A DNA stretch of 64,000 nucleotides, taken from NCBI GenBank assembly GCA_900547105.1, contig URFL01000001.1, positions 192,872 through 256,871 of the forward strand. The letters are read 5' to 3'. Of the stretch, positions 26,891 through 34,230 are shown piece by piece (within the stretch, counting starts at the first letter, position 1; each line of letters begins with the position of its first letter). The position numbers and the translations under genes are program-made. Origin of the DNA: an uncultured Oscillospiraceae bacterium. GTDB taxonomy: Bacteria > Bacillota > Clostridia > Oscillospirales > Acutalibacteraceae. The notes beneath the pieces were generated by a model, which was not told where the DNA came from, ran no database searches, and worked only from the letters and a program-made list of their open reading frames with translations.

Positions 26891-26939
26891 AAAAAAAGAA
26901 GAAGGCGCCGCGGATATCTCATCCGCAGCACCTTTGCTG
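26891..26939 (-). promoter_or_regulatory. glnN leader: 5'-end hexaloop hairpin overlapping an attenuator terminator
   Basis: Read on the minus strand, CAGC-AAAGGT-GCTG (26939 down to 26926) forms a hairpin with a six-base loop, beginning about three bases after the predicted transcript start. The loop and its 3' arm are also the 5' arm of a 14-bp terminator (26934-26921 with 26915-26902, two G-T pairs), followed by TTCTTTTTTT. The start codon is 42 bases beyond the T-run. The two folds are mutually exclusive, as in transcription attenuators. A in loop position 1 and G in position 4 match the loops bound by ANTAR-domain antiterminators. Confidence 0.7.
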
Positions 26940-26948
26940 TACAAGCGC

Positions 26949-26977
26949 ATTATAGAAGACCGCTGTGCATTTGTCAA
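26949..26977 (-). promoter_or_regulatory. Sigma-A promoter of glnN
   Basis: Perfect TTGACA (26972-26977) and TATAAT (26949-26954) on the minus strand, 17-bp spacer. The region 26978-27087 between this and the divergent GOGAT promoter is AT-rich and shows no further element I can name. Confidence 0.9.
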
Positions 26978-27087
26978 GTGGTTTTGCAATATTTTTTTGC
27001 TGTTCTGTCATTTGCACATTTTATAAAGGATAATTGTGCGTCAAATTATGTTGTTTTCGACAATAACAAAAAATGTTATGAAATCTC

Positions 27088-27116
27088 TTGACACGAAACT
27101 TGCAAATTGATATAAT
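27088..27116 (+). promoter_or_regulatory. Sigma-A promoter of the split GOGAT operon
   Basis: Perfect TTGACA (27088-27093) and TATAAT (27111-27116) with a 17-bp spacer; the transcript should begin near 27123. Confidence 0.9.
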
Positions 27117-27123
27117 ACCATTC

Positions 27124-27195
27124 GAACAAGGGCGTTCACGGATAGGCTGTTTCTCCGGAGGGTGGGGAAACGCCATAAACCGTGGACGCTTTTTT
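27124..27195 (+). promoter_or_regulatory. GOGAT operon leader: 5'-end hexaloop hairpin overlapping an attenuator terminator
   Basis: GAAC-AAGGGC-GTTC (27124-27137) makes a hairpin with a six-base loop right at the predicted transcript start. The loop and 3' arm are reused as the 5' arm of a 14-bp stem (27128-27141 with 27180-27193, including G-T pairs) that ends in TTTTTT at 27190-27195. An inner hairpin (GGC, GTTTC, with GAAAC, GCC) fills the gap. The layout and the loop type AARGGY match the leaders of glnN and amt, and CGGAT follows the hairpin here as in glnN. Confidence 0.7.
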
Positions 27196-27215
27196 GGTGT
27201 AAGGAGTGAACGAAT

Positions 27216-28328
27216 ATGCTAAAAGAAGGGCAAGTGAGGATCCCGTCCGGCTGCGCCATCTCCGGCATTTTTGCCAAAGACGGCGAGCGCATCAACGGCA
27301 ACGAGATCATTCGCTCCATCGCGGTCATGCACGACCGCAGCAACGGTTTGGGCGGCGGTTTTGCCGGATACGGTATCTATCCCGAATACGCCCAGTTCTA
27401 TGCGTTCCATGTGTTTTATGACGATGCGAACGCCAAGGCGCAATGCGAGGCTTTCTTGGATCGGCATTTTGATATTATCAACCTGTCCAAGATCCCCACC
27501 AAAAAGGTGGCGAGCATCACCGATGAGCCGCTGATCTGGCGCTACTTTGTCGCCCCGCTGCCGCACAAACTGTCGGACAGCCAGCTGGATGAGCGCGAGT
27601 TTGTGGCGCGCTGCGTGATTCGGGTCAACACCGAAATTCCCGGTGCGTACATTTTCTCCAGCGGCAAAAACATGGGTGTGTTCAAAGCGGTCGGCTTCCC
27701 CGAGGATGTGGGCGAGTTCTATCGGCTGGATGAATACGCCGGCTACTGCTGGACCGCACACGGTCGGTATCCAACCAACACTCCCGGCTGGTGGGGCGGC
27801 GCGCATCCCTTTGCGATGCTGGATTACTCGATTGTACACAACGGTGAGATCTCTTCTTATGATGCCAACCGCCGCTTTGTGGAAATGTTTGGTTATCGCT
27901 GCGAGCTGTTGACCGATACCGAAGTTATTACCTATATTTTCGATTTCCTGCTGCGCAAGCAGGGAATGACGCTGGAAGAAGCGGCGCACGTCATTGCCGC
28001 CCCCTTCTGGAACACGATCGAGCGTCTGCCCGCCGACAAGCGGGAAGAGCTCACCTATCTGCGGCAGGCGTTCCCCAGCCTGCTGGTGACTGGTCCGTTC
28101 TCCATCCTGCTCGGGTTTGAAGGCGGCATGATGGCGCTGAACGACCGGCTGAAACTGCGGTCGATGGTGGCGGCGGAAAAAGGCAACCGCTTGTACGTTG
28201 CCAGCGAGGAATCCGCCATCCGCATCATCGAACCGGAACTGGATCGGATCTGGTCGCCCAAGGGCGGCGAGCCGGTGATCGTGCGGCTGCAACAGCAGCC
28301 TGAGGAGGAGGGGTCGTTATGCCGCTGA
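27216..28328 (+). CDS. Split glutamate synthase, glutamine amidotransferase subunit (GltB1-type)
   Basis: A 370-residue class II glutamine amidotransferase corresponding to the N-terminal domain of GOGAT. It releases ammonia from glutamine for the FMN subunit next door. Near the start, PSGCAISGIFA has a Cys at residue 13 that can be the catalytic N-terminal Cys after removal of a short propeptide. Further marks are DRSNGLGGGFAGYG, the AHGRYPTNTPGWWGGAHPF block, DYSIVHNGEISSYDAN and DTEVITYI. In usual bacteria this domain is part of a 1500-residue GltB; separate proteins are the archaeal-type arrangement. AAGGAG lies upstream of ATG 27216. The gene overlaps the next by 10 bp and follows the attenuator leader. 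Confidence 0.88.
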   Translation: MLKEGQVRIPSGCAISGIFAKDGERINGNEIIRSIAVMHDRSNGLGGGFAGYGIYPEYAQFYAFHVFYDDANAKAQCEAFLDRHFDIINLSKIPTKKVASITDEPLIWRYFVAPLPHKLSDSQLDEREFVARCVIRVNTEIPGAYIFSSGKNMGVFKAVGFPEDVGEFYRLDEYAGYCWTAHGRYPTNTPGWWGGAHPFAMLDYSIVHNGEISSYDANRRFVEMFGYRCELLTDTEVITYIFDFLLRKQGMTLEEAAHVIAAPFWNTIERLPADKREELTYLRQAFPSLLVTGPFSILLGFEGGMMALNDRLKLRSMVAAEKGNRLYVASEESAIRIIEPELDRIWSPKGGEPVIVRLQQQPEEEGSLCR

Positions 28329-29824
28329 ATTTTATTTATCCCGAATTTGAAGTGGTGCGACAGCCGGACCGGTGCATCCGGTGCCGCGTTTGCGAACGGC
28401 AGTGCGCCAACGAAGTACATAGCTATAACGAAGAAAAAGACATCATGGTGGCGGACGAAACCAAATGCGTCAACTGCCACCGCTGTGTGACACTGTGTCC
28501 TACCCGGGCGCTGAAGATCGTCAAAACCGATCACACCTTCCGTCCCAACGCCAATTGGACCGGAGATACCATTCAGCAGGTGTACCGTCAGGCGGATACC
28601 GGTGGTGTGCTGCTCTCTTCTATGGGCAACCCGCAGCCGTATCCGGTGTATTGGGATAAGATGCTGGTCAATGCGTCGCAGGTGACCAACCCCTCTATCG
28701 ACCCGTTGCGTGAGCCGATGGAAACCAAAGTGTTTTTGGGGAAAAAGCCCTCTAAAATCGAACGCGATGAAAACGGCAAGATCATCAACAATCTGGAACC
28801 GGGTATTGCACTGAGCACCCCGATCATGTTCTCCGCCATGAGCTACGGTTCCATCAGCTACAACGCGCACGCCTCGCTGGCGCGCGCAGCGAAAGAACTG
28901 GGTATCTGCTACAATACCGGTGAGGGCGGCCTGCACGAGGACTTTTACCAGTACGGCCCCAATACCATTGTTCAGGTAGCATCCGGTCGGTTTGGTGTGC
29001 ACGAGGATTATCTGAACGCGGGTGCAGCGATCGAGATCAAGATCGGTCAGGGCGCCAAGCCGGGCATCGGTGGTCATCTGCCGGGTGCCAAAATCGTGGC
29101 GGATGTGTCCAAAACGCGTATGATCCCGGAGGGCAGCGACGCGATTTCGCCTGCGCCTCACCATGATATTTACTCGATCGAGGATCTGCGCCAGCTGGTC
29201 TTTTCGCTGAAAGAAGCCACCGATTATCGCAAGCCGGTCATCGTCAAGGTGGCGGCGGTGCATAATATCGCCGCCATCGCCAGTGGTATCGCCCGCAGCG
29301 GCGCGGATATCATCGCGATCGATGGATATCGCGGCGGCACCGGCGCAGCGCCGACCCGTATTCGGGACAACATCGGTATTCCGATTGAACTGGCGCTGGC
29401 AGCAGTGGATCAGCGGTTGCGCGAAGAGGGCATCCGCGGTGAAGTATCCCTGGTGGTAGGCGGCAGTATCCGTTCCAGCGCCGATGTGGTCAAAGCGATT
29501 GCGCTGGGTGCGGATGCGGTGTACATCGGTACAGCGGCGTTGCTGGCGCTGGGCTGCCATCTGTGCCGTTCCTGCCAGTCGGGCAAGTGCAACTGGGGCA
29601 TCGCAACCCAGCGTCCGGATCTGGTCAAACGGCTGAACCCGGATGTCGGTTCGCAGCGTTTGGTCAATCTGGTCAACGCCTGGACCCACGAAATCAAAGA
29701 AATGATGGGCGGCATGGGTATCAACTCCATCGAAGCTCTGCGCGGCAACCGATTGATGCTGCGCGGCATCGGGCTGAACGAAAAAGAACTGTCCGTTTTG
29801 GGGATCAAACACGCCGGTGAATAA
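28319..29824 (+). CDS. Split glutamate synthase, FMN/ferredoxin catalytic subunit (GltB2-type)
   Basis: A 501-residue protein. Residues about 12-65 hold two [4Fe-4S] motifs (CIRCRVCERQC and CVNCHRCVTLC). The rest is the GOGAT central/FMN barrel, with LSTPIMFSAMSYGSIS, GEGGLHEDFYQYG, GQGAKPGIGGHLPG, the FMN-binding DGYRGGTGAAPTRIRDN and LGCHLCRSCQSGKCNWGIAT. It converts 2-oxoglutarate plus ammonia to glutamate with electrons passed through the iron-sulfur clusters. It overlaps the amidotransferase gene by 10 bp. The ferredoxin and flavoprotein genes that follow probably supply the electrons. Confidence 0.92.
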   Translation: MPLNFIYPEFEVVRQPDRCIRCRVCERQCANEVHSYNEEKDIMVADETKCVNCHRCVTLCPTRALKIVKTDHTFRPNANWTGDTIQQVYRQADTGGVLLSSMGNPQPYPVYWDKMLVNASQVTNPSIDPLREPMETKVFLGKKPSKIERDENGKIINNLEPGIALSTPIMFSAMSYGSISYNAHASLARAAKELGICYNTGEGGLHEDFYQYGPNTIVQVASGRFGVHEDYLNAGAAIEIKIGQGAKPGIGGHLPGAKIVADVSKTRMIPEGSDAISPAPHHDIYSIEDLRQLVFSLKEATDYRKPVIVKVAAVHNIAAIASGIARSGADIIAIDGYRGGTGAAPTRIRDNIGIPIELALAAVDQRLREEGIRGEVSLVVGGSIRSSADVVKAIALGADAVYIGTAALLALGCHLCRSCQSGKCNWGIATQRPDLVKRLNPDVGSQRLVNLVNAWTHEIKEMMGGMGINSIEALRGNRLMLRGIGLNEKELSVLGIKHAGE

Positions 29825-29848
29825 CGGGACGGAAAAGAGGGTTCAATC

Positions 29849-30280
29849 TTGAAACGAGTGTATGTAAACGAAGAGTGGTGCCTGGGCTGCCATTTGTGCG
29901 AATATCACTGTGCGTTTGCCAATTCGGGCAAACGGTATATGGCGGATGCGCTGCAGGGGGTGCAAATTCACCCGCGCATTCAGGTGGAGGATGGACCGAA
30001 TGATGTACACTTTGCGGTGGCTTGCCGCCATTGTGAGGAACCGCTGTGCGTGAAAGGGTGCATCAGCGGCGCGCTGAGTGTTCAGGACGGTGTGATCCGG
30101 CTGGATAAGGAGAAATGTGTAGGGTGCTATACCTGTGTGCTGTCCTGTCCTTACGGCGCGATCATGCCGGGCGAATCCGGTCCCGTACAGAAATGCGAGC
30201 TGTGCCTGAACAACACAGCAGGCGAGCCGGCGTGTGTCAAAGGATGTCCCAACCGGGCCATCGTATTTGAAGAAAGATAG
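29849..30280 (+). CDS. Four-cluster ferredoxin-like electron-transfer protein of the GOGAT operon
   Basis: A 143-residue protein of the HycB/DmsB type with four cysteine groups: CLGCHLCEYHC, CRHCEEPLCVKGC, CVGCYTCVLSC and CELCLNNTAGEPACVKGC. These should hold up to four [4Fe-4S] clusters. The third and fourth groups show the PYGAI and NRAI ferredoxin turns. Located between the FMN subunit and the NAD(P)/FAD oxidoreductase, it most likely carries electrons between them. It is preceded by a weak GAGGG site. No signal peptide, so it is cytoplasmic. Confidence 0.88.
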   Translation: MKRVYVNEEWCLGCHLCEYHCAFANSGKRYMADALQGVQIHPRIQVEDGPNDVHFAVACRHCEEPLCVKGCISGALSVQDGVIRLDKEKCVGCYTCVLSCPYGAIMPGESGPVQKCELCLNNTAGEPACVKGCPNRAIVFEER

Positions 30281-30295
30281 CGGAGGGGAGAAACA

Positions 30296-31528
30296 ATGAA
30301 ACAGTATGTGATCATCGGCAACTCCATCGCCGCTGTCGGGGCGATCGAAAGCATTCGCCGCGTGGATACCGAAGGCGCGATCACGGTTGTGTCGCAAGAA
30401 CCACACGCGGTATACGGTCGCCCGCTTATTTCCTACTGGCTGTGGGGCAAAACCGACCGCGAGCGGATGAATTACCGCCCAGCGGATTTTTACGAAAAAA
30501 ACGGCGTCACGCTGCTGCTGGGCAAAACCGCTGCGGCGATCGATCCCAAAGCGCAGACCGTTTCGCTGGAAAGCGGCGAAGTGCTTCCCTATGACGAGCT
30601 GCTGGTCGCCACCGGTTCGCGGCCGTTTGTGCCGCCCATGCAAGGACTGGACACCGTTGATAAGGTGTTTTCCTTTATGACGCTGGACGATGCCGCCGCG
30701 CTGGGTGAAGCGATCACCTCGGAATCCCGCGTGTTGATCGTGGGGGCAGGCTTGATCGGACTGAAATGCGCCGAAGGTATTCACGAACGGGTCAAGGAGA
30801 TCACGGTGGTGGATATGGCGGACCGCATTCTGCCCAGCGTGCTGGACGAAGCGTCCTCCAAACGGGTACAGACCTATTTGGAACAGAAAGGGCTGCGGTT
30901 TATGCTGTCGGACAGTGCCGCAGCGTTTGATAAACATCAGGTCACGCTGAAAAGCGGAAAAACGATTGATTTTGACATTTTGGTGCTGGCTGTCGGTGTG
31001 CGACCCAACACCGAACTGGTGGCGCAGGCGGGTGGCGAGGTTGCACGCGGCATCGTGGCGGATACCTCCGGACGCACCAGCCTGCCGCATGTGTACGCAG
31101 CGGGAGATTGCTGCGAAAGCTATGATATTACCGCCGGTCAACGGCGGGTGCTGGCGCTGCTGCCCAATGCCTATCGGCAGGGCGAAGCCGCCGGTTATGC
31201 CATGGCGGGCGAAGAAAAACCGTTTGATACAGCGATGCCCTTAAATGCTGTTGGATTTATGGGGTTGCATATTGTGACCGCGGGGAGTTATAATGGGAAG
31301 AAGAGCGTGATCGAAAACGAAGAGGATTATCGGTGCTTCTTTGTGCAGGATGGCGTTCTGAACGGTATGATCCTGATCGGCGATGTTCGTCGTGCGGGCA
31401 TTTACACCTCCCTTATCCGCAATCGTACCCCGCTGGATACGGTGGATTTTGAAGCGATGAAACGGCATCCGCAGTTGATGGCGTTTCCGCTGGCACAGCG
31501 CAAAGCAGCTCTGGCCAGCCGGCATTGA
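30296..31528 (+). CDS. NAD(P)/FAD-dependent oxidoreductase of the GOGAT operon
   Basis: A 410-residue pyridine nucleotide-disulfide oxidoreductase-type flavoprotein. The FAD-binding N-terminus is YVIIGNSIAAVGAIESIRR, in which the usual third glycine is replaced. The NAD(P)-binding motif is VLIVGAGLIGLKCAEGI near residue 145, and the second FAD contact is HVYAAGDCCE near residue 270. The C-terminal part resembles the nitrite-reductase/rubredoxin-reductase group. It takes the place of the GltD beta subunit, oxidising NAD(P)H and reducing the iron-sulfur proteins. GGAGGGGAG upstream, 15 bp after the ferredoxin gene. Confidence 0.88.
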   Translation: MKQYVIIGNSIAAVGAIESIRRVDTEGAITVVSQEPHAVYGRPLISYWLWGKTDRERMNYRPADFYEKNGVTLLLGKTAAAIDPKAQTVSLESGEVLPYDELLVATGSRPFVPPMQGLDTVDKVFSFMTLDDAAALGEAITSESRVLIVGAGLIGLKCAEGIHERVKEITVVDMADRILPSVLDEASSKRVQTYLEQKGLRFMLSDSAAAFDKHQVTLKSGKTIDFDILVLAVGVRPNTELVAQAGGEVARGIVADTSGRTSLPHVYAAGDCCESYDITAGQRRVLALLPNAYRQGEAAGYAMAGEEKPFDTAMPLNAVGFMGLHIVTAGSYNGKKSVIENEEDYRCFFVQDGVLNGMILIGDVRRAGIYTSLIRNRTPLDTVDFEAMKRHPQLMAFPLAQRKAALASRH

Positions 31529-31544
31529 GAAGGAGGAATTACGC

Positions 31545-32273
31545 ATGGTGATACAGGCAGCGGATCTGTCGTACCGGCAGGTCAATCAGAAAATTCGCGG
31601 CAGCGCGGACGCGTGTGTGGAAGTGCGCGACTGCTGCGGTCACCGCTTTGTGGCGGACGGTTCGTCCGGCAAAACGGTGGATATTTACGGAACACCCGGC
31701 AACGCGCTGGGCGCGTATCTGAACGGCAGCACCGTGCGGGTACATGGCAACGCGCAGGACGCAGTGGGTGACACCATGAACGAGGGCTTGATCGCGATCG
31801 ACGGTATGGCGGGTGACGCTACCGGCTATGCCATGCGCGGCGGACGTATCTTTGTGCATGGCGATATCGGCTATCGCGCGGGTATCCATATGAAAGCCTA
31901 TCAGCAAAAGCAGCCGCTTTTGGTGGTCGGCGGCAAAGCCGGCAGCTTTTTGGGCGAATACCAGGCGGGCGGCACCATCGTGGTGCTGGGGCTTGGCTCC
32001 GAACAGGAGGCGGCGGCACCGGTCGGCAATTTCTGCGGCGTCGGGATGCATGGCGGCAAAATCTTTATGCGTACTCGCACGCTTCCGGTGGATTTGTCGG
32101 ATCGACTGATTGCCCGTCCGGCAGAAGAGAGCGACCTTGACGAGGTTCGTCCGGCGCTGGAGGAGTTTTGTGCGCTGTTCGCGGAGGATATGGACAACAT
32201 CTTGTCTGAACAGTTTTATGTGATCACCCCCAACAGCCGCAACCCTTACAAACAGTTGTATACGGTATATTAA
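31545..32273 (+). CDS. Split glutamate synthase, GXGXG structural subunit (GltB3-type)
   Basis: A 242-residue protein matching the C-terminal beta-helix domain of GOGAT (GXGXG family). Regular turns of the helix are visible: DGSSGKTVDIYGTPGNALGA, HGNAQDAVGDTMNEG, GMAGDATGYAMRGGRIFVHG and VGGKAGSFLGEYQAGG. In full GOGAT this domain packs against the FMN barrel and organises the ammonia tunnel. With the three upstream genes it completes an archaeal-type multi-subunit glutamate synthase. AAGGAGG precedes ATG 31545, and the type I glutamine synthetase follows after 12 bp. Confidence 0.88.
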   Translation: MVIQAADLSYRQVNQKIRGSADACVEVRDCCGHRFVADGSSGKTVDIYGTPGNALGAYLNGSTVRVHGNAQDAVGDTMNEGLIAIDGMAGDATGYAMRGGRIFVHGDIGYRAGIHMKAYQQKQPLLVVGGKAGSFLGEYQAGGTIVVLGLGSEQEAAAPVGNFCGVGMHGGKIFMRTRTLPVDLSDRLIARPAEESDLDEVRPALEEFCALFAEDMDNILSEQFYVITPNSRNPYKQLYTVY

Positions 32274-32285
32274 GGAGACGAAGTT

Positions 32286-33584
32286 ATGAAAGACAGCGCG
32301 GCAGAGGTATTGCAGTTCGTGCGGGAAAACGATGTCAAGTTTATCCGTTTGGCGTTTTGTGATATCACCGGAAGCCAGAAAAACATCGCCATTATGGCGC
32401 AGGAACTGCCGCGCGCCTTTGAACGGGGCATCGGGTTTGAATCGCCCAATGTCCTCGGCTTGGAGCGTATCCAGCACGCGGATCTGTTTTTGGTGCCGGA
32501 TTGCTCCACTATTTCCATTCTGCCGTGGCGCCCGGCGCACGAACGGGTCATGCGGATGTATTGTGATGTGTGCTATGCGGACGGAACACCGTTTGAAGAT
32601 ACCGGACGCGCCATTTTGCAGCAGGCGACCCAACGTGCGGCGGATCTTGGTTATATCTGCCGGGTGGGAACGGAATGTGAGTTTTATCTATTCCGTACCG
32701 ACGAAAACGGCAACCCCACCAACGAGCTGTTCGATCACGGCACCTATGCTGATATGGCACCGCTGGATCGCGGCGAAAACATTCGCCGCGAAATCTGCCT
32801 GGCGCTGGAAGCAATGGGGTTGCAGCCTGAAAGCTCCTATCACGAGCAGGGGCCCGGTCAGAACGAGGTGGATTTCCGCTATGCCGATGCGCTGACAGCG
32901 GCAGATAATTTTGTCACGTTCAAATCGGTGGTCAAAGCGATTGCCGCGCAAAACGGACTGTATGCGTCGTTTTTGCCGAAACCGCTGCCGGATCGCGCCG
33001 GAAACGGGTTGCATGTGCATCTGTCGCTGGCGCGGGGCGGCAAGAACCTGTTTGAGGTCAGTCCCCGCCATTCGGAGGACGCGGAAAGCTTTGTGCAGGG
33101 CATTTTGGATCAAACCGCCGATATCACGGCTTTTTTGAATCCGCTGACCAATTCCTACCGCCGGTTCGGATCGTTTGAAGCGCCCCATGCGGTGACATGG
33201 AGCCACCAAAACCGGTCGCAGCTGATTCGCATTCCCGCCTCCAGCGGCGAATCCAATCGCATGGAGCTGCGGTCGCCGGATCCGTCCTGCAACCCCTATC
33301 TGGCGTTTGCACTGCTGCTGCACGCGGGGCTGGACGGTATCGAGCAAAAGCGGAAGCTGACCGCCCCCAGCAGTGGGGAATCGGCGGAGGCCGAAGCGGC
33401 GCTTCTGCCGCAAAATCTGGGCGAGGCATTGGAACGCGCGCAAAACAGCGCGTTTGTAACCCGCTGGCTGCCGAAAGGCGCGCGAGACAGCTATTTTGCT
33501 ATCAAGCAGCGCGAATGGCAGCAATGCTGCGCGGCGGATGATTCTCTCGCGTGGGAACAACAACTCTTTTTCGGACGTATTTAA
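32286..33584 (+). CDS. glnA: Glutamine synthetase type I
   Basis: A 432-residue GSI. Marks are the N-terminal beta-grasp (FIRLAFCDITGSQKNIAI), the glutamate/metal residues in VGTECEFYLF, GPGQNEVDF, NGLHVHLSL with the conserved His, LTNSYRRFGSFEAP and NRSQLIRIPASSGESNRMELR. The last segment replaces the NRxxxxRIP strand and carries the ATP/glutamate arginines. No adenylylation loop of the E. coli type is obvious, and length fits the GSI-alpha group. It sits in the GOGAT operon 12 bp after the GXGXG subunit, so it forms a co-transcribed GS-GOGAT cycle. It is distinct from the type III enzyme encoded divergently. Confidence 0.93.
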   Translation: MKDSAAEVLQFVRENDVKFIRLAFCDITGSQKNIAIMAQELPRAFERGIGFESPNVLGLERIQHADLFLVPDCSTISILPWRPAHERVMRMYCDVCYADGTPFEDTGRAILQQATQRAADLGYICRVGTECEFYLFRTDENGNPTNELFDHGTYADMAPLDRGENIRREICLALEAMGLQPESSYHEQGPGQNEVDFRYADALTAADNFVTFKSVVKAIAAQNGLYASFLPKPLPDRAGNGLHVHLSLARGGKNLFEVSPRHSEDAESFVQGILDQTADITAFLNPLTNSYRRFGSFEAPHAVTWSHQNRSQLIRIPASSGESNRMELRSPDPSCNPYLAFALLLHAGLDGIEQKRKLTAPSSGESAEAEAALLPQNLGEALERAQNSAFVTRWLPKGARDSYFAIKQREWQQCCAADDSLAWEQQLFFGRI

Positions 33585-33617
33585 GATAAGCAGAGGACAG
33601 GGAAAGGGCGGTGACGT

Positions 33618-34184
33618 ATGGAGCGTGTTTTACTGGTGGCGGGCAGCCAAAAGGGACAGGATGTGCTGACCGAATGTTTGTCCGGCCTGGCGCCGTTTGA
33701 AATATGCTGCGTGCGCACCGGCGGCGAGGCGTGGCGTGAGATCACCGACCACAGCTTTTCTCTTGTCGTGATTCTGTCGCCGCTGCCGGACGGCAACGGT
33801 TACGATCTGGCGAAAATGGCGGCGGGTACCACCGCGGGTGTGCTGCTGCTGGCCAAAGCCGAGCAGGCACGCGACCTGACCGCTCCCATGATGCAGGCGG
33901 GAGTGCTGGTGGTGCCGATTCCGCTGAATCGCCGCTCGTTTGGCGATGCGGTCAATATGATGCTGGTGGTACATAGACGGTTGTCGTCGGCGGTGCCGCA
34001 AACCGAGCGTCTGCAGCAAAAGATTCGGGAGATCCGGATGGTGGATCGCGCCAAATGTCTGTTGATCCAATACGAAAAGATGACCGAAGAGCAAGCACAT
34101 CGGTATATGGAACAAGAGGCGATGAACCGGCGGGTAACGCGGGTGAACATCGCCGAGGAAATATTGCAGTCTTACAGCGGCTGA
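33618..34184 (+). CDS. ANTAR-domain RNA-binding antiterminator with degenerate receiver domain
   Basis: A 188-residue two-domain regulator. Residues about 1-120 have a CheY-like outline (MERVLLVAGSQ; SLVVILSPLPDGNGYDLAKM), but the phosphoacceptor Asp position reads Ser (ILSP), the N-terminal acidic pair is missing and the usual KP motif is replaced by VPIP. It is therefore a pseudo-receiver. A short coiled segment leads to the ANTAR domain at about 130-186: MVDRAKCLLIQYEKMTEEQA then HRYMEQEAMNRRVTRVNIAEEIL, with the conserved A-K-L and E-A-x-x-Y pattern. ANTAR proteins bind hexaloop hairpins in nascent RNA and prevent termination. It is last in the GS-GOGAT operon, 33 bp after glnA, and its likely targets are the leaders at 26891, 27124 and 43045. 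Confidence 0.88.
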   Translation: MERVLLVAGSQKGQDVLTECLSGLAPFEICCVRTGGEAWREITDHSFSLVVILSPLPDGNGYDLAKMAAGTTAGVLLLAKAEQARDLTAPMMQAGVLVVPIPLNRRSFGDAVNMMLVVHRRLSSAVPQTERLQQKIREIRMVDRAKCLLIQYEKMTEEQAHRYMEQEAMNRRVTRVNIAEEILQSYSG

Positions 34185-34230
34185 TACCAAAGACGGTGGC
34201 CGCGCATATCCAACGAAGGAGGAAGAAGCT

